Assembly: GCA_029563035.1 (NCBI GenBank)
Contig: JAKQTP010000123.1
Coordinates: 136,186-200,185 of the forward strand
Origin: an archaeon
GTDB taxonomy: Archaea; Iainarchaeota; Iainarchaeia; CSSED10-239
Direction of reading: 5' to 3'
Length of the DNA: 64,000 nucleotides
The position numbers and the translations under genes were made by a program. The notes below the pieces were generated by a model. The model worked only from the letters and a program-made list of their open reading frames with translations. It did not search any database and was not told where the DNA came from. Positions 16,491 through 24,656 of this stretch are shown here, piece after piece. Each line of letters opens with the position of its first letter. Position 1 is the stretch's first letter.

Positions 16491-16751
16491 CTACTTACAC
16501 TCCTTACAATAAGCAATACCTTTACCACCATTAACAAGTTCTTCTACAGGAACAGATCTACCACATTTAGAACAATTACTAAATCCTTCAACTAAAATAG
16601 GTCTTAATTCACCTTGTCTCCAATTTTTACAATTTAAACCTTCTTCTTCAGAAAAAGATTTCTTCATACCGTAATCACCATTAGGATGAAAACAATGATA
16701 GATACTAATAAAGACGCAGTTATTACAATGTTTTATTTCTTTAGAATCCAT
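16491..16751 (-). CDS. Cys-rich zinc-binding protein
   Basis: 86 aa. CNNCVF...C...H in the first third, C at the centre, then CSKCGR and YCKECK at the C-terminus: a Cys-rich CNNC motif followed by a C4 ribbon. Function unknown. Confidence 0.6.
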   Translation of the reverse strand: MDSKEIKHCNNCVFISIYHCFHPNGDYGMKKSFSEEEGLNCKNWRQGELRPILVEGFSNCSKCGRSVPVEELVNGGKGIAYCKECK

Positions 16752-16891
16752 TTTAAAATTTCTATCTCTCTATCTATTTTAATGTATTCATCAAAGTTAA
16801 AAAAAGGACTACCTATATTTTTATAAGATCCATCTTTTAATTTTTCTTGTAATTTCTTTATTCTATCTTTAATTTGTTTTTCAGTTTTCAT
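16733..16891 (-). CDS. Small coiled-coil protein (52 aa)
   Basis: N-terminal KQIKDRIKKLQEKLKDG and C-terminal YIKIEREIEILKWIL form two amphipathic helices. Overlaps the start of the Cys-rich gene. Lies just downstream of tRNA-Asn. Confidence 0.45.
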   Translation of the reverse strand: MKTEKQIKDRIKKLQEKLKDGSYKNIGSPFFNFDEYIKIDREIEILKWILKK

Positions 16892-16905
16892 ATTTTATCT
16901 TTATG

Positions 16906-16978
16906 CTCTGGTGACTGGGTTCGAACCAGTGACCATTCGGTTAACAGCCGAAGGCTCTTCCAACTGAGCTACACCAGA
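16906..16978 (-). tRNA. tRNA-Asn(GTT)
   Basis: Full cloverleaf on the minus strand: acceptor TCTGGTG/CACCAGA, D-arm GCTC...GAGC, anticodon arm TTCGG-CTGTTAA-CCGAA with anticodon GTT, T-arm ACTGG-TTCGAAC-CCAGT. CCA is not encoded. Conventional gene order, unlike the tRNA genes at 39 kb. Confidence 0.93.
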
Positions 16979-16983
16979 ATATA

Positions 16984-17319
16984 TTATACACCTATTTCTT
17001 TTACTTCAGCTTCCAGTTCAATTTCTTTCTTTTTGAAATACCAATCTATACCTTTTTTACTAAAATATACTGCTAATCCAGAGATACTTGTTATAATAGC
17101 ATCTATAATGATATTTCCTGTATGAATTTGTATTCCATTAGATGTAACTTCTATAGATGAAGAAGTTTCTTTTTTTGCATCTTTCATCATATATATTTCA
17201 TGTGTTATTTCTGGCTTTGATTTAAAGAAATAGGAGTGATTTATCACTCCTATTCCTAATCCACCAAAAATAATTATTAAAAACGAAGAAAAGTATATTA
17301 CTCTCTTCTTGATTTTCAT
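16984..17319 (-). CDS. Membrane protein, holin-like layout
   Basis: 111 aa with an N-terminal helix (VIYFSSFLIIIFGGLGIGVI), a second hydrophobic stretch (IIIDAIITSISGLAVYF) and a charged C-terminal tail. A 12-bp perfect inverted repeat (17229-17254) lies inside the gene. Overlaps the acetyltransferase stop by 4 bp. Confidence 0.5.
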   Translation of the reverse strand: MKIKKRVIYFSSFLIIIFGGLGIGVINHSYFFKSKPEITHEIYMMKDAKKETSSSIEVTSNGIQIHTGNIIIDAIITSISGLAVYFSKKGIDWYFKKKEIELEAEVKEIGV

Positions 17320-18053
17320 ACCGCTCCTTCTTCAAATAGAGTATTTTGCTCTACTTTCTTTTCAGATTTCTTATTTTGAATTTTAATAGGCTTATATTTA
17401 ATAGTTACAAGTTTAGATTCCCTAATTATCTCACGATATTGTGAAAGTTTGGCTTCTAACTGGGGCATATGCCTCTGAATGATAAGCATATTTTTGTCCC
17501 AAAGATCTGCAGTATATTCATTTTCCACTAACTCAATAGAATGACCGAATTTGTTAAACCTCTCCCAAACTTTTTCAAAAGAACCTTCATTTAAAAGAGA
17601 TAACTGATAAATACAAAGTGTTTTTCCTGTCGCAGTTTTGTGCAAAAGCTCCCCTGACAGTTGAATACCTAAAGATGGAAGAAGAAACTTTCTTTGTTCT
17701 TCATTATCACCTACAATAGTATCTTCAAACAATCTTCTACCTTCTAAAATGCTTTGAAAGATAGTAGAGCAATATAAAGCTGTTCCAATACCTTGTCTTC
17801 TATATTCTGGAACAGTTCCAACACTACCAAATTTCAAAATATGACTTTGAGGACGTCCAGCAGCCATCATTGCACCAAGAATATTACCAGAAGTATCTTC
17901 ACAATGCCAGCAGCTGATAGTATTTCCTTTTATTTTATCTTTAATTCCCTCAAGAAAAGTAAATCCACCGAGAGCACAACTAATTTTGGGATGATTAAAT
18001 ATTAACTGTACTTTTTCAGCTTGCGATGATTCACTAATACAAATCTTATACAT
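17316..18053 (-). CDS. GNAT-family N-acetyltransferase
   Basis: 245 aa. Acetyl-CoA-binding motif A is clear: FGSVGTVPEYRRQGIGTALY (residues about 75-95). A C-terminal extension of about 90 residues is Lys/Glu-rich. The acceptor could be a protein, sugar or antibiotic. Lies between two tRNA genes. Confidence 0.8.
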   Translation of the reverse strand: MYKICISESSQAEKVQLIFNHPKISCALGGFTFLEGIKDKIKGNTISCWHCEDTSGNILGAMMAAGRPQSHILKFGSVGTVPEYRRQGIGTALYCSTIFQSILEGRRLFEDTIVGDNEEQRKFLLPSLGIQLSGELLHKTATGKTLCIYQLSLLNEGSFEKVWERFNKFGHSIELVENEYTADLWDKNMLIIQRHMPQLEAKLSQYREIIRESKLVTIKYKPIKIQNKKSEKKVEQNTLFEEGAV

Positions 18054-18076
18054 GATATCTCCTTTAAAAAAGAATG

Positions 18077-18151
18077 TGGAGACGTGAGGTCTCGAACCTC
18101 AGTCCATGCTAGACTGTAGTCTAGCCGCTCTCCCTGTTGAGCTACGCCCCC
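18077..18151 (-). tRNA. tRNA with 8-nt anticodon loop, isotype unresolved
   Basis: Acceptor GGGGGCG/CGTCTCC (two G-U pairs), D-arm GCTC...GAGC, T-arm TGAGG-TTCGAGA-CCTCA. The anticodon arm GCTAG-ACTACAGT-CTAGC is an even-length inverted repeat, leaving an 8-nt rather than 7-nt loop, so the anticodon cannot be read with certainty (ACA if U33 is the T in CTACA). The variable loop is 6 nt. Confidence 0.75.
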
Positions 18152-18189
18152 GATATGCTTAATTATATGAATTGGATAGAATTACTCTA

Positions 18190-18513
18190 TTATTTTTTTT
18201 CATCGACAGATTTATTATCTATCAATGCTAATCCTAATAAAGCACTCTCTAAAACGGTGATTTTATTATGTGGAAGTTTTAATTCATATATATAATTGAT
18301 AAATTCAACTACTTCATGAATAAAAGTAGAATATCTCATAGCAGGAGGAGCAGATTTGTTTATTAGAATTTCTAATGTAGCAAATCTGGCTTCTCCCATA
18401 TCATTATCTATCTTTTTACCATTAACTAATTTAACTGTAATAACATGAGGTCCAATAATAATTCTTTTTGGTACCTTATTTCTCTTTACACTATTTTTAG
18501 TTATTCTTATCAT
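18190..18513 (-). CDS. Phage protein with HExxE motif, metalloprotease-like
   Basis: 107 aa. STFIHEVVEFINYIYELKLPHNKI at residues about 62-85 places HExxE in a helix followed by His. Similar small phage proteins are annotated as putative metallopeptidases. Basic N-terminal part. Near tail genes; role unknown. Confidence 0.55.
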   Translation of the reverse strand: MIRITKNSVKRNKVPKRIIIGPHVITVKLVNGKKIDNDMGEARFATLEILINKSAPPAMRYSTFIHEVVEFINYIYELKLPHNKITVLESALLGLALIDNKSVDEKK

Positions 18514-18896
18514 ATTTTAATTTTTGTTCTTTCTGTTATTGCAGCAGTTTCATGATTTTTTAATATTTCTGGACAATCTTCTTGTTTTAATATATATTCT
18601 CGAATTGCTCTAATTGATTCTAAATCTATCTTTTTTAATTCTTCTTTTGCTTCTTTATCTGCTATATCTGCTAAAACATCCGGAGTAAAAATTTCATCTT
18701 TAGTTTTTTCTACAATTTTTTCTCCATCCCATTTTAATTTATAGTAAGTATCTTCTGTAAATAAATCTAAATTAAAATGTCTAGTTCCTTTTTCATTAAC
18801 ACATATATCATCTTTTTCTGGTTGTTGAAAAGCATCAGAAAAAGCTGCTACAATCGTATTACCCTGTAATCTTATATAATGTTTGTTATAATCCAT
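18510..18896 (-). CDS. Tail-fibre-associated protein
   Basis: 128 aa. VAAFSDAFQQPEKDDICVNEKGTRHF and YKLKWDGEKIVEKT follow a pattern common in proteins encoded next to phage tail fibres (fibre accessory or assembly proteins). Immediately downstream of the fibre-like gene and overlapping the HExxE gene by 4 bp, which supports the role. Confidence 0.6.
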   Translation of the reverse strand: MDYNKHYIRLQGNTIVAAFSDAFQQPEKDDICVNEKGTRHFNLDLFTEDTYYKLKWDGEKIVEKTKDEIFTPDVLADIADKEAKEELKKIDLESIRAIREYILKQEDCPEILKNHETAAITERTKIKI

Positions 18897-18909
18897 TGAT
18901 TAATACCGT

Positions 18910-20043
18910 TTATAATTCGCATTCTAATGTATAATGAAATTGATAAAAAACGCCAGAGGTTAAACCTTTACCAGAATCTAATAATGATCTACATGCAACA
19001 GCCCCAACAGAAAGAGCAGTAACAGAAGTTCCAATATCTACATCGACAGCCGTTGTTACTTTGTTAGCTGTCCCATTAGTAGAATAGATCGTAACAGTAG
19101 GAATATCTGCCATTCTTTGCCATTCAAAACCTGCCATTGCATTAGTCGCTCTAGCCTGTCTTTGAACAGAACCATTTACTGTATCTGTACCAGGTGGATC
19201 TGCCAAAGCGTATGATTTTTTATATCTTCGTTCACATGCTTGTAAATCTGATTCATATGTTCCACCAAAAGGCTGATACGGAGCAGCTTCTGTACCCTCA
19301 TTCAATACAACTCCTGTCAACCAAAAGTTATTGTCAGTAGAATCAGTTCCATTAACTTGATTTGAGGTTGCAACATAAATTCCGTTTTGCCAAGTATTAG
19401 GTGTTGTGTAATAATCAGAACCAATTGCTAATGTAAAATTAACAGTTAAACCAATACCATTAGTATAATTCCATGTTCCGTCTGAATAGTCAAAGGTTAC
19501 TGTTATCGTTTTATATTCCCATGTTTCTGTTTCATTAATTGTAAATTCTGAGACATACGATCTATCAAATCCCCTGTTAAAAAACGAAACACAATATATA
19601 CCTACTTTTGTGGCTTTTACCCAAAAAGATAGTGTTGCTGTTTTTCCCACAAGATTTTTAAATACATATCCTTCAATATGTTGTCTAAAAGATGTTCCAT
19701 CTGTAGCTGCAATAGATGTATCAGCAGTAGTGCAATCTAGTTTAACGCTTTTTGTAAAAATAGAATTTGAAGGAACATCAGTATCTTGGGTAACCGTATG
19801 TGCAGCAGCACCAGATTTATGATATTTCCATCTATCGAGAGTATAAGTACCATTAGCAACAGAAGAAAAACTAGTACCACGTTGTGCTATATCCATAGCA
19901 CCATTTATTATATAATTTTTAGAATCAAAATCTGGATATGTTTCGATGATAGTAGCTAATTCATCTGCTACATCTGACCACTCATTTAAAGGTTGATGTC
20001 CATCTACGTTAAATGCATGTTGGAGATCTTCTAATAAACCCAT
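18910..20043 (-). CDS. Tail-fibre or receptor-binding protein with carbohydrate-binding domain
   Basis: 377 aa, Ser/Thr/Gly-rich and beta-rich. NYIINGAMDIAQRGTSF and YTLDRWKY open a jelly-roll carbohydrate-binding domain seen in phage tail fibres, ending with PYQPFGGTYESDLQACERRY. Probably contacts the host surface. Slightly higher GC than its neighbours, as is common for exchanged host-range genes. Confidence 0.75.
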   Translation of the reverse strand: MGLLEDLQHAFNVDGHQPLNEWSDVADELATIIETYPDFDSKNYIINGAMDIAQRGTSFSSVANGTYTLDRWKYHKSGAAAHTVTQDTDVPSNSIFTKSVKLDCTTADTSIAATDGTSFRQHIEGYVFKNLVGKTATLSFWVKATKVGIYCVSFFNRGFDRSYVSEFTINETETWEYKTITVTFDYSDGTWNYTNGIGLTVNFTLAIGSDYYTTPNTWQNGIYVATSNQVNGTDSTDNNFWLTGVVLNEGTEAAPYQPFGGTYESDLQACERRYKKSYALADPPGTDTVNGSVQRQARATNAMAGFEWQRMADIPTVTIYSTNGTANKVTTAVDVDIGTSVTALSVGAVACRSLLDSGKGLTSGVFYQFHYTLECEL

Positions 20044-20048
20044 TATAT

Positions 20049-20327
20049 TTAGTTCTTCTCCGCAGTAATTGTTATATTACTATCACTATACGATGTTGTA
20101 TATGTATCTACATCATTTGTAGTAGCATTTGAATTCCATGGAGATGTATTGGTATAAACCCACGGATATGTTGTAATGGTATATGGATAATATTTATCGT
20201 ATATCTCTTTCAATTTGTAATATAAATCTCTTGCCTCATTATTATCAAGAGTAATCTTCTTTCCTTTACCCATCTTAATCGTAACTTTAATTTCAACAGA
20301 TTGTTCTTCTTTCTTTTTTGCTGTCAT
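20049..20327 (-). CDS. Hypothetical protein in the tail block
   Basis: 92 aa. N-terminal Lys-rich beta strands (VEIKVTIKMGKGKKITL), a helix (EARDLYYKLKEIYDKYY), then a Thr/Ser/Tyr/Asn-rich tail. Possibly a small virion or fibre accessory protein. Overlaps the cupin gene stop by 4 bp. Confidence 0.5.
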   Translation of the reverse strand: MTAKKKEEQSVEIKVTIKMGKGKKITLDNNEARDLYYKLKEIYDKYYPYTITTYPWVYTNTSPWNSNATTNDVDTYTTSYSDSNITITAEKN

Positions 20328-20794
20328 TTCGTGTTCTCCCTTCCATATAAGTCTTTTATTCGAAAAATATCTGACTCATCGTTGATACCAAAAGCCAGAT
20401 CTAGAATTCTGCCGTAACTACGATTTCCTATATAAGTTGCTCTGTGTACTACAAACTCATGAAAACCAAATTCATCTCCTTCATTAGCTTCTACTGTAAC
20501 TAGATTATCTTTTAAAAACTCTTCTAATTGAACTATTCTTTCTGCTTCATTAGGATTATCTATTATAGTTTTAGGAACAGGTTTTATACTATAATCTATG
20601 ATGAAGCTATCATCTAAAAGCAAATAAAATTGTGCCCTCTGAAAATGATACTGCAAGGATAGTTTTTCTTGGGGCTTAATATATAAAATTTTTGAAGTCG
20701 AGATTACATTGTCTGCATAAAGTCCAAAATGCCCCCAAGGCCTGTGAATAACTTCACTTTTAAAGGGAGCGACACATTTATCATTTAATTTCAT
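20324..20794 (-). CDS. Mannose-6-phosphate isomerase type II-like cupin
   Basis: 156 aa. RPWGHFGLYADN, ILYIKPQEKLSLQYHFQRAQ and FHEFVVHRATYIGN follow the single-domain cupin layout of the ManC/PMI C-terminal domain, with His and Gln metal ligands in SLQYH. Typically interconverts hexose phosphates for surface sugar synthesis. Fits with the SpsG-like and SpsF-like genes elsewhere in the window. Confidence 0.75.
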   Translation of the reverse strand: MKLNDKCVAPFKSEVIHRPWGHFGLYADNVISTSKILYIKPQEKLSLQYHFQRAQFYLLLDDSFIIDYSIKPVPKTIIDNPNEAERIVQLEEFLKDNLVTVEANEGDEFGFHEFVVHRATYIGNRSYGRILDLAFGINDESDIFRIKDLYGRENTK

Positions 20795-21137
20795 TTCTTT
20801 TCCTCTTTACTTCTTCATACCAAGCTTGTTTATATTTTCCAACATGCTCTTCTAATTCAGTTAACTTGCTATTTAAATAATCAAGAACTTCAGATTGAGT
20901 TTTATATTCTAATCCTGTGTAGATTTCATAAGGACACTTCTCTACTTCTTCTAAAGGTTTACAAGTACCAAAACCTTTACTAGCTTCATAGTGGTACTCA
21001 GTAAATAGATAGTTATCTCCAAATTTAAATCTACTGATAATAAATCCATTAGTTTCTTTATTAAAGATACCAAGATAGGCATTTCTAGCATTTACAATGT
21101 AAAGATATCCGTCTTTACATTCGTTCAAAGGAATCAT
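20781..21137 (-). CDS. Hypothetical protein
   Basis: 118 aa. N-terminal beta-rich (GYLYIVNARNAYLGIFNKETNGFIISRF), C-terminal helical and basic. Resembles uncharacterised phage proteins with an N-terminal DGYLYxxxARN motif. Overlaps genes on both sides. Confidence 0.6.
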   Translation of the reverse strand: MIPLNECKDGYLYIVNARNAYLGIFNKETNGFIISRFKFGDNYLFTEYHYEASKGFGTCKPLEEVEKCPYEIYTGLEYKTQSEVLDYLNSKLTELEEHVGKYKQAWYEEVKRKRNEIK

Positions 21138-21370
21138 ATTATCACTCTTACATATTTATTATTAACTTTAATTTCTTCTTGTAAGTCAAAGATAGGAACT
21201 TGTTTTAAATCATGATAATCTTTTTCTAGTTTATTAACTAGATCTTCATAATTGGATCCATTCTTTTTTGATTTCAAAGAAAGTTTTCTAAGAGTCTCCA
21301 ATGTCTTTTCTGTTAGACCTCTTTTACCTACTTTATTTCTCCAATTAATTGTAACAAACGATTGTCTCAT
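21134..21370 (-). CDS. Small basic hypothetical protein
   Basis: 78 aa, Lys-rich, helical centre (TLETLRKLSLKSKKNGSNYEDL). No family recognised; overlaps both neighbours. Confidence 0.5.
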   Translation of the reverse strand: MRQSFVTINWRNKVGKRGLTEKTLETLRKLSLKSKKNGSNYEDLVNKLEKDYHDLKQVPIFDLQEEIKVNNKYVRVII

Positions 21371-21573
21371 TAATTCTTCTCCGTTATAGGTCGTTCAGAT
21401 TCACCTTCTAGTATTACAGGGGCATCTGCTTTTAAGCTAATTACTAAATTTTTAGTTCTAGAAACGAAATCCATTTCCCAACAAATATATTCTACATCTT
21501 GAAGCTTTTCACCCTTATCAGAAACAACATAAGTACCATCAATTGTACCATCAGAAATAACTTTTAATCTCAT
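21370..21573 (-). CDS. Small hypothetical protein
   Basis: 67 aa from the ATG preceded by GGAGG. Predicted beta-rich (MRLKVISDGTIDGTYVVSDKGEKL). The surrounding gap upstream holds structured RNA and a tRNA-like gene. Confidence 0.55.
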   Translation of the reverse strand: MRLKVISDGTIDGTYVVSDKGEKLQDVEYICWEMDFVSRTKNLVISLKADAPVILEGESERPITEKN

Positions 21574-21609
21574 TTTAAAAACCTCCAATTATTTATATAG
21601 ATTAAAAAA

Positions 21610-21765
21610 GAAGAATGTAAAGATACTAACCGAAATTTCTTTGGGCCAAGATCGGAACACTATCTCTATACCAATCGATCGTATTGATAGAGCCTCGGTG
21701 GCCACTCATTCTGGTGGAGTCCCCTTCCAAACATAAGCGTATCTCTAGGCCTTAGTACATTCTTC
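21610..21765 (-). ncRNA. Structured RNA closed by a 10-bp stem, next to a tRNA-like gene
   Basis: On the minus strand GAAGAATGTA and TACATTCTTC pair over 10 bp, with CTAA/TTAG inside, and run into a U-tract. Internal hairpin CTCTATCAAT...ATTGGTATAGAG. No ORF. It starts two bases after the tRNA-like 3' end, so processing of one may release the other. No known RNA family recognised. Confidence 0.55.
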
Positions 21766-21767
21766 AT

Positions 21768-21858
21768 TGGCAGTGTTGGGCCTCGAACCCAATGTATCCC
21801 AGAACGGACTCGAACCGCTTCTTCACCTCGTCAGGTGTGACAACCCAGTCTCACTGCC
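21768..21858 (-). tRNA. tRNA-like gene with two T-loop hairpins (91 nt)
   Basis: Perfect 7-bp acceptor GGCAGTG/CACTGCC, discriminator A, and a T-arm TTGGG-TTCGAGG-CCCAA at the normal place. A second hairpin with loop TTCGAGT lies where a long variable arm would be. The D-arm (GAC-TGGGTT-GTC) and anticodon arm (CACC-TGACGA-GGTG) are weak. Could be a type II tRNA, possibly Val(GAC)-like by loop, or a degenerate tRNA. Isotype unresolved. Confidence 0.55.
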
Positions 21859-21869
21859 TAATACCTATT

Positions 21870-22343
21870 TTATTTATACCAATAGGGTGTTCCCCTATTC
21901 CCCCAATCTGCTAAATGTTGCTTTTCTTTCATATAATAATTTCTGTAACTTTCTACTGGATCATCTGTTTTGCAATAATCAGGCATTGCTAATGCAAATG
22001 GAGTTAATTCTTTATCTGGTAATGCTAATATAGTAACTGGTAATCCATATAATACTTTTACTGCACCATGATGAGTATGATTTGGATGATTAAATCTTAA
22101 TCTCCATTCTTTCTGTAATTGTATTGTTAAACAATACAACCAAAAGAAATTTTTTCTACTTTCCATTACCCATTTAACACAAGGATGATTCTTATGCGTT
22201 ATTTTATAACCTATATCCAGACCCGATAATCTACAGGCAGTAGAAATGATCTGAACAGATTCTGTTATCATTTTTACGAGATGACGGTTATTATGATATT
22301 GTGCACATTTCTCCAAATCATAATCTAATATAAATATATTCAT
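21870..22343 (-). CDS. Conserved phage protein (DNA-glycosylase-like annotation in relatives)
   Basis: 157 aa. NNRHLVKMITESVQI, ACRLSG, THKNHPCVKW, LAMPDYCK and YRNYYMKEKQHLADW make up a well-conserved phage family pattern. Some relatives are labelled pyrimidine-dimer glycosylase-like; I cannot confirm that activity from the sequence. Confidence 0.75.
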   Translation of the reverse strand: MNIFILDYDLEKCAQYHNNRHLVKMITESVQIISTACRLSGLDIGYKITHKNHPCVKWVMESRKNFFWLYCLTIQLQKEWRLRFNHPNHTHHGAVKVLYGLPVTILALPDKELTPFALAMPDYCKTDDPVESYRNYYMKEKQHLADWGNRGTPYWYK

Positions 22344-22370
22344 AATATATATTGAATATAATTTAAATTC

Positions 22371-22616
22371 TTACTGCTTTTTAGTTAGATTTATAGAATT
22401 AGGATCGCACTCATATTTAAAAGAGCACATCCAAATTTCACCATTATAAGTGCAATCACAATGATAATCACCTGGTTTTAATTTACAAGGAGCATGATTA
22501 ATAGCATCTTGACATGCTTCTCTATCTGTATCTCCTTTGCCAGATTGAACACCAGCACCTATAGCAAAAAGAGAAATAGTAATTAAACTAAAAAGAATAG
22601 TAAGAGTTTTTTTCAT
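22371..22616 (-). CDS. Small secreted Cys-rich protein
   Basis: 81 aa. Signal peptide MKKTLTILFSLITISLFAIGA, then a small domain with six Cys (ACQDAINHAPC, YHCDCTY, WMCSFKYEC). Presumably periplasmic and disulfide-bonded. Function unknown. Confidence 0.6.
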   Translation of the reverse strand: MKKTLTILFSLITISLFAIGAGVQSGKGDTDREACQDAINHAPCKLKPGDYHCDCTYNGEIWMCSFKYECDPNSINLTKKQ

Positions 22617-22621
22617 ATAAT

Positions 22622-23005
22622 TTACTCCATTATTTTAATTTGATTAATTAGAATAGGAAAAGGTATTACTTTTGCTTGAATATTTTCTTGTATAAATAGC
22701 TGAAGCATATTTTCTGCACCAACAGGATTTTGTGTATGAATAATGATTTGTGTGTTTTTAATATCCTCAGATCTATACGTAGTAAGAAATCTAACAAATT
22801 GATAACCAGTATTCCAGAAATCCGAATCTACATAAATCTCACCGCCAAGATCGTGATCTAAAAGAATAGAATCAAAAGGTCTATTTTTATCAAACTTTTC
22901 TTTTGCTTCTTTTACATCTATAGCATGAATTATAGTATGATCTTTAAGAATAGATTTGAATGCTATCATTCTATCAGGATTATCTTCTAATATAAATATT
23001 TTCAT
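22622..23005 (-). CDS. Cyclic-phosphate processing receiver-domain protein
   Basis: 127 aa from the second ATG. MKIFILEDNPDR, ILLDHDLGGE, NTGYQFV and IIHTQNPVGAENM match the receiver-like domain predicted to handle cyclic phosphates, often found with RNA-repair systems (PF18143-like). It has no output domain. In this genome a link to tRNA repair or maturation is attractive but unproven. Confidence 0.7.
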   Translation of the reverse strand: MKIFILEDNPDRMIAFKSILKDHTIIHAIDVKEAKEKFDKNRPFDSILLDHDLGGEIYVDSDFWNTGYQFVRFLTTYRSEDIKNTQIIIHTQNPVGAENMLQLFIQENIQAKVIPFPILINQIKIME

Positions 23006-23211
23006 TTGCAACACTTTTTTATTTTATTTTTACTTCTATTATATCTAGCATACTCTTCTTTCCAAAATTCTGTATATGTTAGTGTATCGGGATTCCAGAT
23101 AGCATCTGCTATTTCTTCAGTTGAAGTAGGAATAGATTCTTCATTATATTCTACACCACAATATCTGCATTTACTATCTTGTAAGTGTGCACCACAAGAT
23201 TTGCATCTCAT
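23002..23211 (-). CDS. Small zinc-ribbon protein
   Basis: 69 aa. N-terminal MRCKSCGAHLQDSKCRYCG is a compact C4 ribbon; C-terminal part is charged and helical. Its end overlaps the receiver-domain gene. Confidence 0.6.
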   Translation of the reverse strand: MRCKSCGAHLQDSKCRYCGVEYNEESIPTSTEEIADAIWNPDTLTYTEFWKEEYARYNRSKNKIKKCCK

Positions 23212-23217
23212 ATTTAA

Positions 23218-23391
23218 TTACCTTTTACTTCTATATTTTCTATTTAATTCAATAATCTTATCTTTCATTTTATCTGAATAAGATTCTTGTGTCAACATAT
23301 TATTCAAAAAATCTGATTCCCAATTATTGAATTTTTCGGAATATAATTCAATTAAAGATTCTACTATTGCATGATGATTTATTTCTTTCAT
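23218..23391 (-). CDS. Small hypothetical protein (57 aa)
   Basis: Helical, charged (AIVESLIELYSEKFNNWESD, DKMKDKIIELNRKY). Fits snugly between neighbours with 3-7 bp gaps. No family recognised. Confidence 0.5.
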   Translation of the reverse strand: MKEINHHAIVESLIELYSEKFNNWESDFLNNMLTQESYSDKMKDKIIELNRKYRSKR

Positions 23392-23394
23392 ATT

Positions 23395-23592
23395 TTACTC
23401 ACAAAATATTTTACAAAGTAAAACTATAATCCAAAAAATAAAAGCTATACCAGCAAATGCTATCCCAGTTAAATAGGATAGAATTATAATCATTGTTTCC
23501 ATCTCATGACCGCAGGAATCTCTCCAGAAAGCAAATACTATAAATATTATAGAAATTAGTGTTAAGATAATAGTTGTTATTAATAATATCAT
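23395..23592 (-). CDS. Small two-helix membrane protein
   Basis: 65 aa with two transmembrane segments (MILLITTIILTLISIIFIVF and YLTGIAFAGIAFIFWIIVLL). Function unknown. Confidence 0.55.
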   Translation of the reverse strand: MILLITTIILTLISIIFIVFAFWRDSCGHEMETMIIILSYLTGIAFAGIAFIFWIIVLLCKIFCE

Positions 23593-23597
23593 TTCTA

Positions 23598-23903
23598 TTA
23601 TCTAGTTTCTTTTTGTAAAGGCTGAGAACAAAGTTCATTTCTAATTTCTCTTAAGTTTTTGCATAATACTTCTACAGTATAATAAAGAGTATTTAATCTA
23701 TCTTGTAGTTCTAATAAATCACCTTTAGAAGCATAACATTTTTTTGTATCTGTGTTATCATCAGAAGACATAGGTTTGGGTTCAACTACAGAATTCTGAA
23801 TATCAGTAACAAGAGTTTCACACCCAAGTATTACTTCAGAAATTTGTTTTGTCTTAAAATGTAATTTTGAAACTAAAGGTTCGGTAGTCGTGTTTGTATT
23901 CAT
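23598..23903 (-). CDS. Hypothetical protein
   Basis: 101 aa. Middle Ser/Asp-rich linker, C-terminal helix (LLELQDRLNTLYYTVEVLCKNL). No family recognised. Confidence 0.55.
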   Translation of the reverse strand: MNTNTTTEPLVSKLHFKTKQISEVILGCETLVTDIQNSVVEPKPMSSDDNTDTKKCYASKGDLLELQDRLNTLYYTVEVLCKNLREIRNELCSQPLQKETR

Positions 23904-23915
23904 TTAAAATCTCCT

Positions 23916-24656
23916 TTATTTTTTATTCATATAAATCCAACCATCAATAACCCATTGACAATATTTCTCATGGTCTTTACCATACCATCCACAAGAATAT
24001 GGATGTTGAGATTCCACTAAAGCAAACTTTCCTTCTGATGTCATTCCAAAATCTACTGCTCCACAAAATCTATCTGGAAAATGAATACCTTTTCTCCGCA
24101 GCATTTCCATTTCTGTTAATGGCCTACCACCAATTGGGAAAGTTGCAAACCATAATTCTTTATAAGAAATATCTAATGCATCTGGCATATTTTCTTCATC
24201 ACCAGCATACCATTCTCCACATAATACTTTACCATTTGATATATAATAACGCCATTCATTTTCAAATTTAATTATATCAGAACACCAATAAGGACCTTTT
24301 TTCTTTCCTCTATAAGATCCCGGTATAGTTATTCTTCCATTAAATCTTTTATATCTATCTGCAGGTTTAATAAAAACCTTTTTATCTAATGGCCATTTAT
24401 CTGCTTTCCACACATCCCTGTATAAATATTGTTTAAGAAATGATGGATAATAATCAGGTGTAGGATGATATCCTAAAATAGATTCAATCCATTCAATAGA
24501 ACCGCAAGGAACATATTCAGATGGAACAGATTCATTTTTTCTTACTCTTATATAAGGAATCTTCTGTAAAGCACAAGTAATCATAATAGCTTGTGCTTCT
24601 TTGGAATTATCGTTTTTTAATAAAACGAATCCTTTATATCCTCTCAAGTCAACCAT
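23916..24656 (-). CDS. ATP-grasp domain protein
   Basis: 246 aa from the ATG at 24656. KKVFIKPADRYKRFNG (nucleotide-binding Lys), EWRYYISNGKVLCGEWYAGD, and late FCGAVDFGMTSEGKFALVE give the ATP-grasp order, as in phage DUF4343-like proteins. The family ligates a carboxylate to an amine or thiol; substrate unknown. Could modify a peptide, tRNA or virion protein. Confidence 0.75.
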   Translation of the reverse strand: MVDLRGYKGFVLLKNDNSKEAQAIMITCALQKIPYIRVRKNESVPSEYVPCGSIEWIESILGYHPTPDYYPSFLKQYLYRDVWKADKWPLDKKVFIKPADRYKRFNGRITIPGSYRGKKKGPYWCSDIIKFENEWRYYISNGKVLCGEWYAGDEENMPDALDISYKELWFATFPIGGRPLTEMEMLRRKGIHFPDRFCGAVDFGMTSEGKFALVESQHPYSCGWYGKDHEKYCQWVIDGWIYMNKK

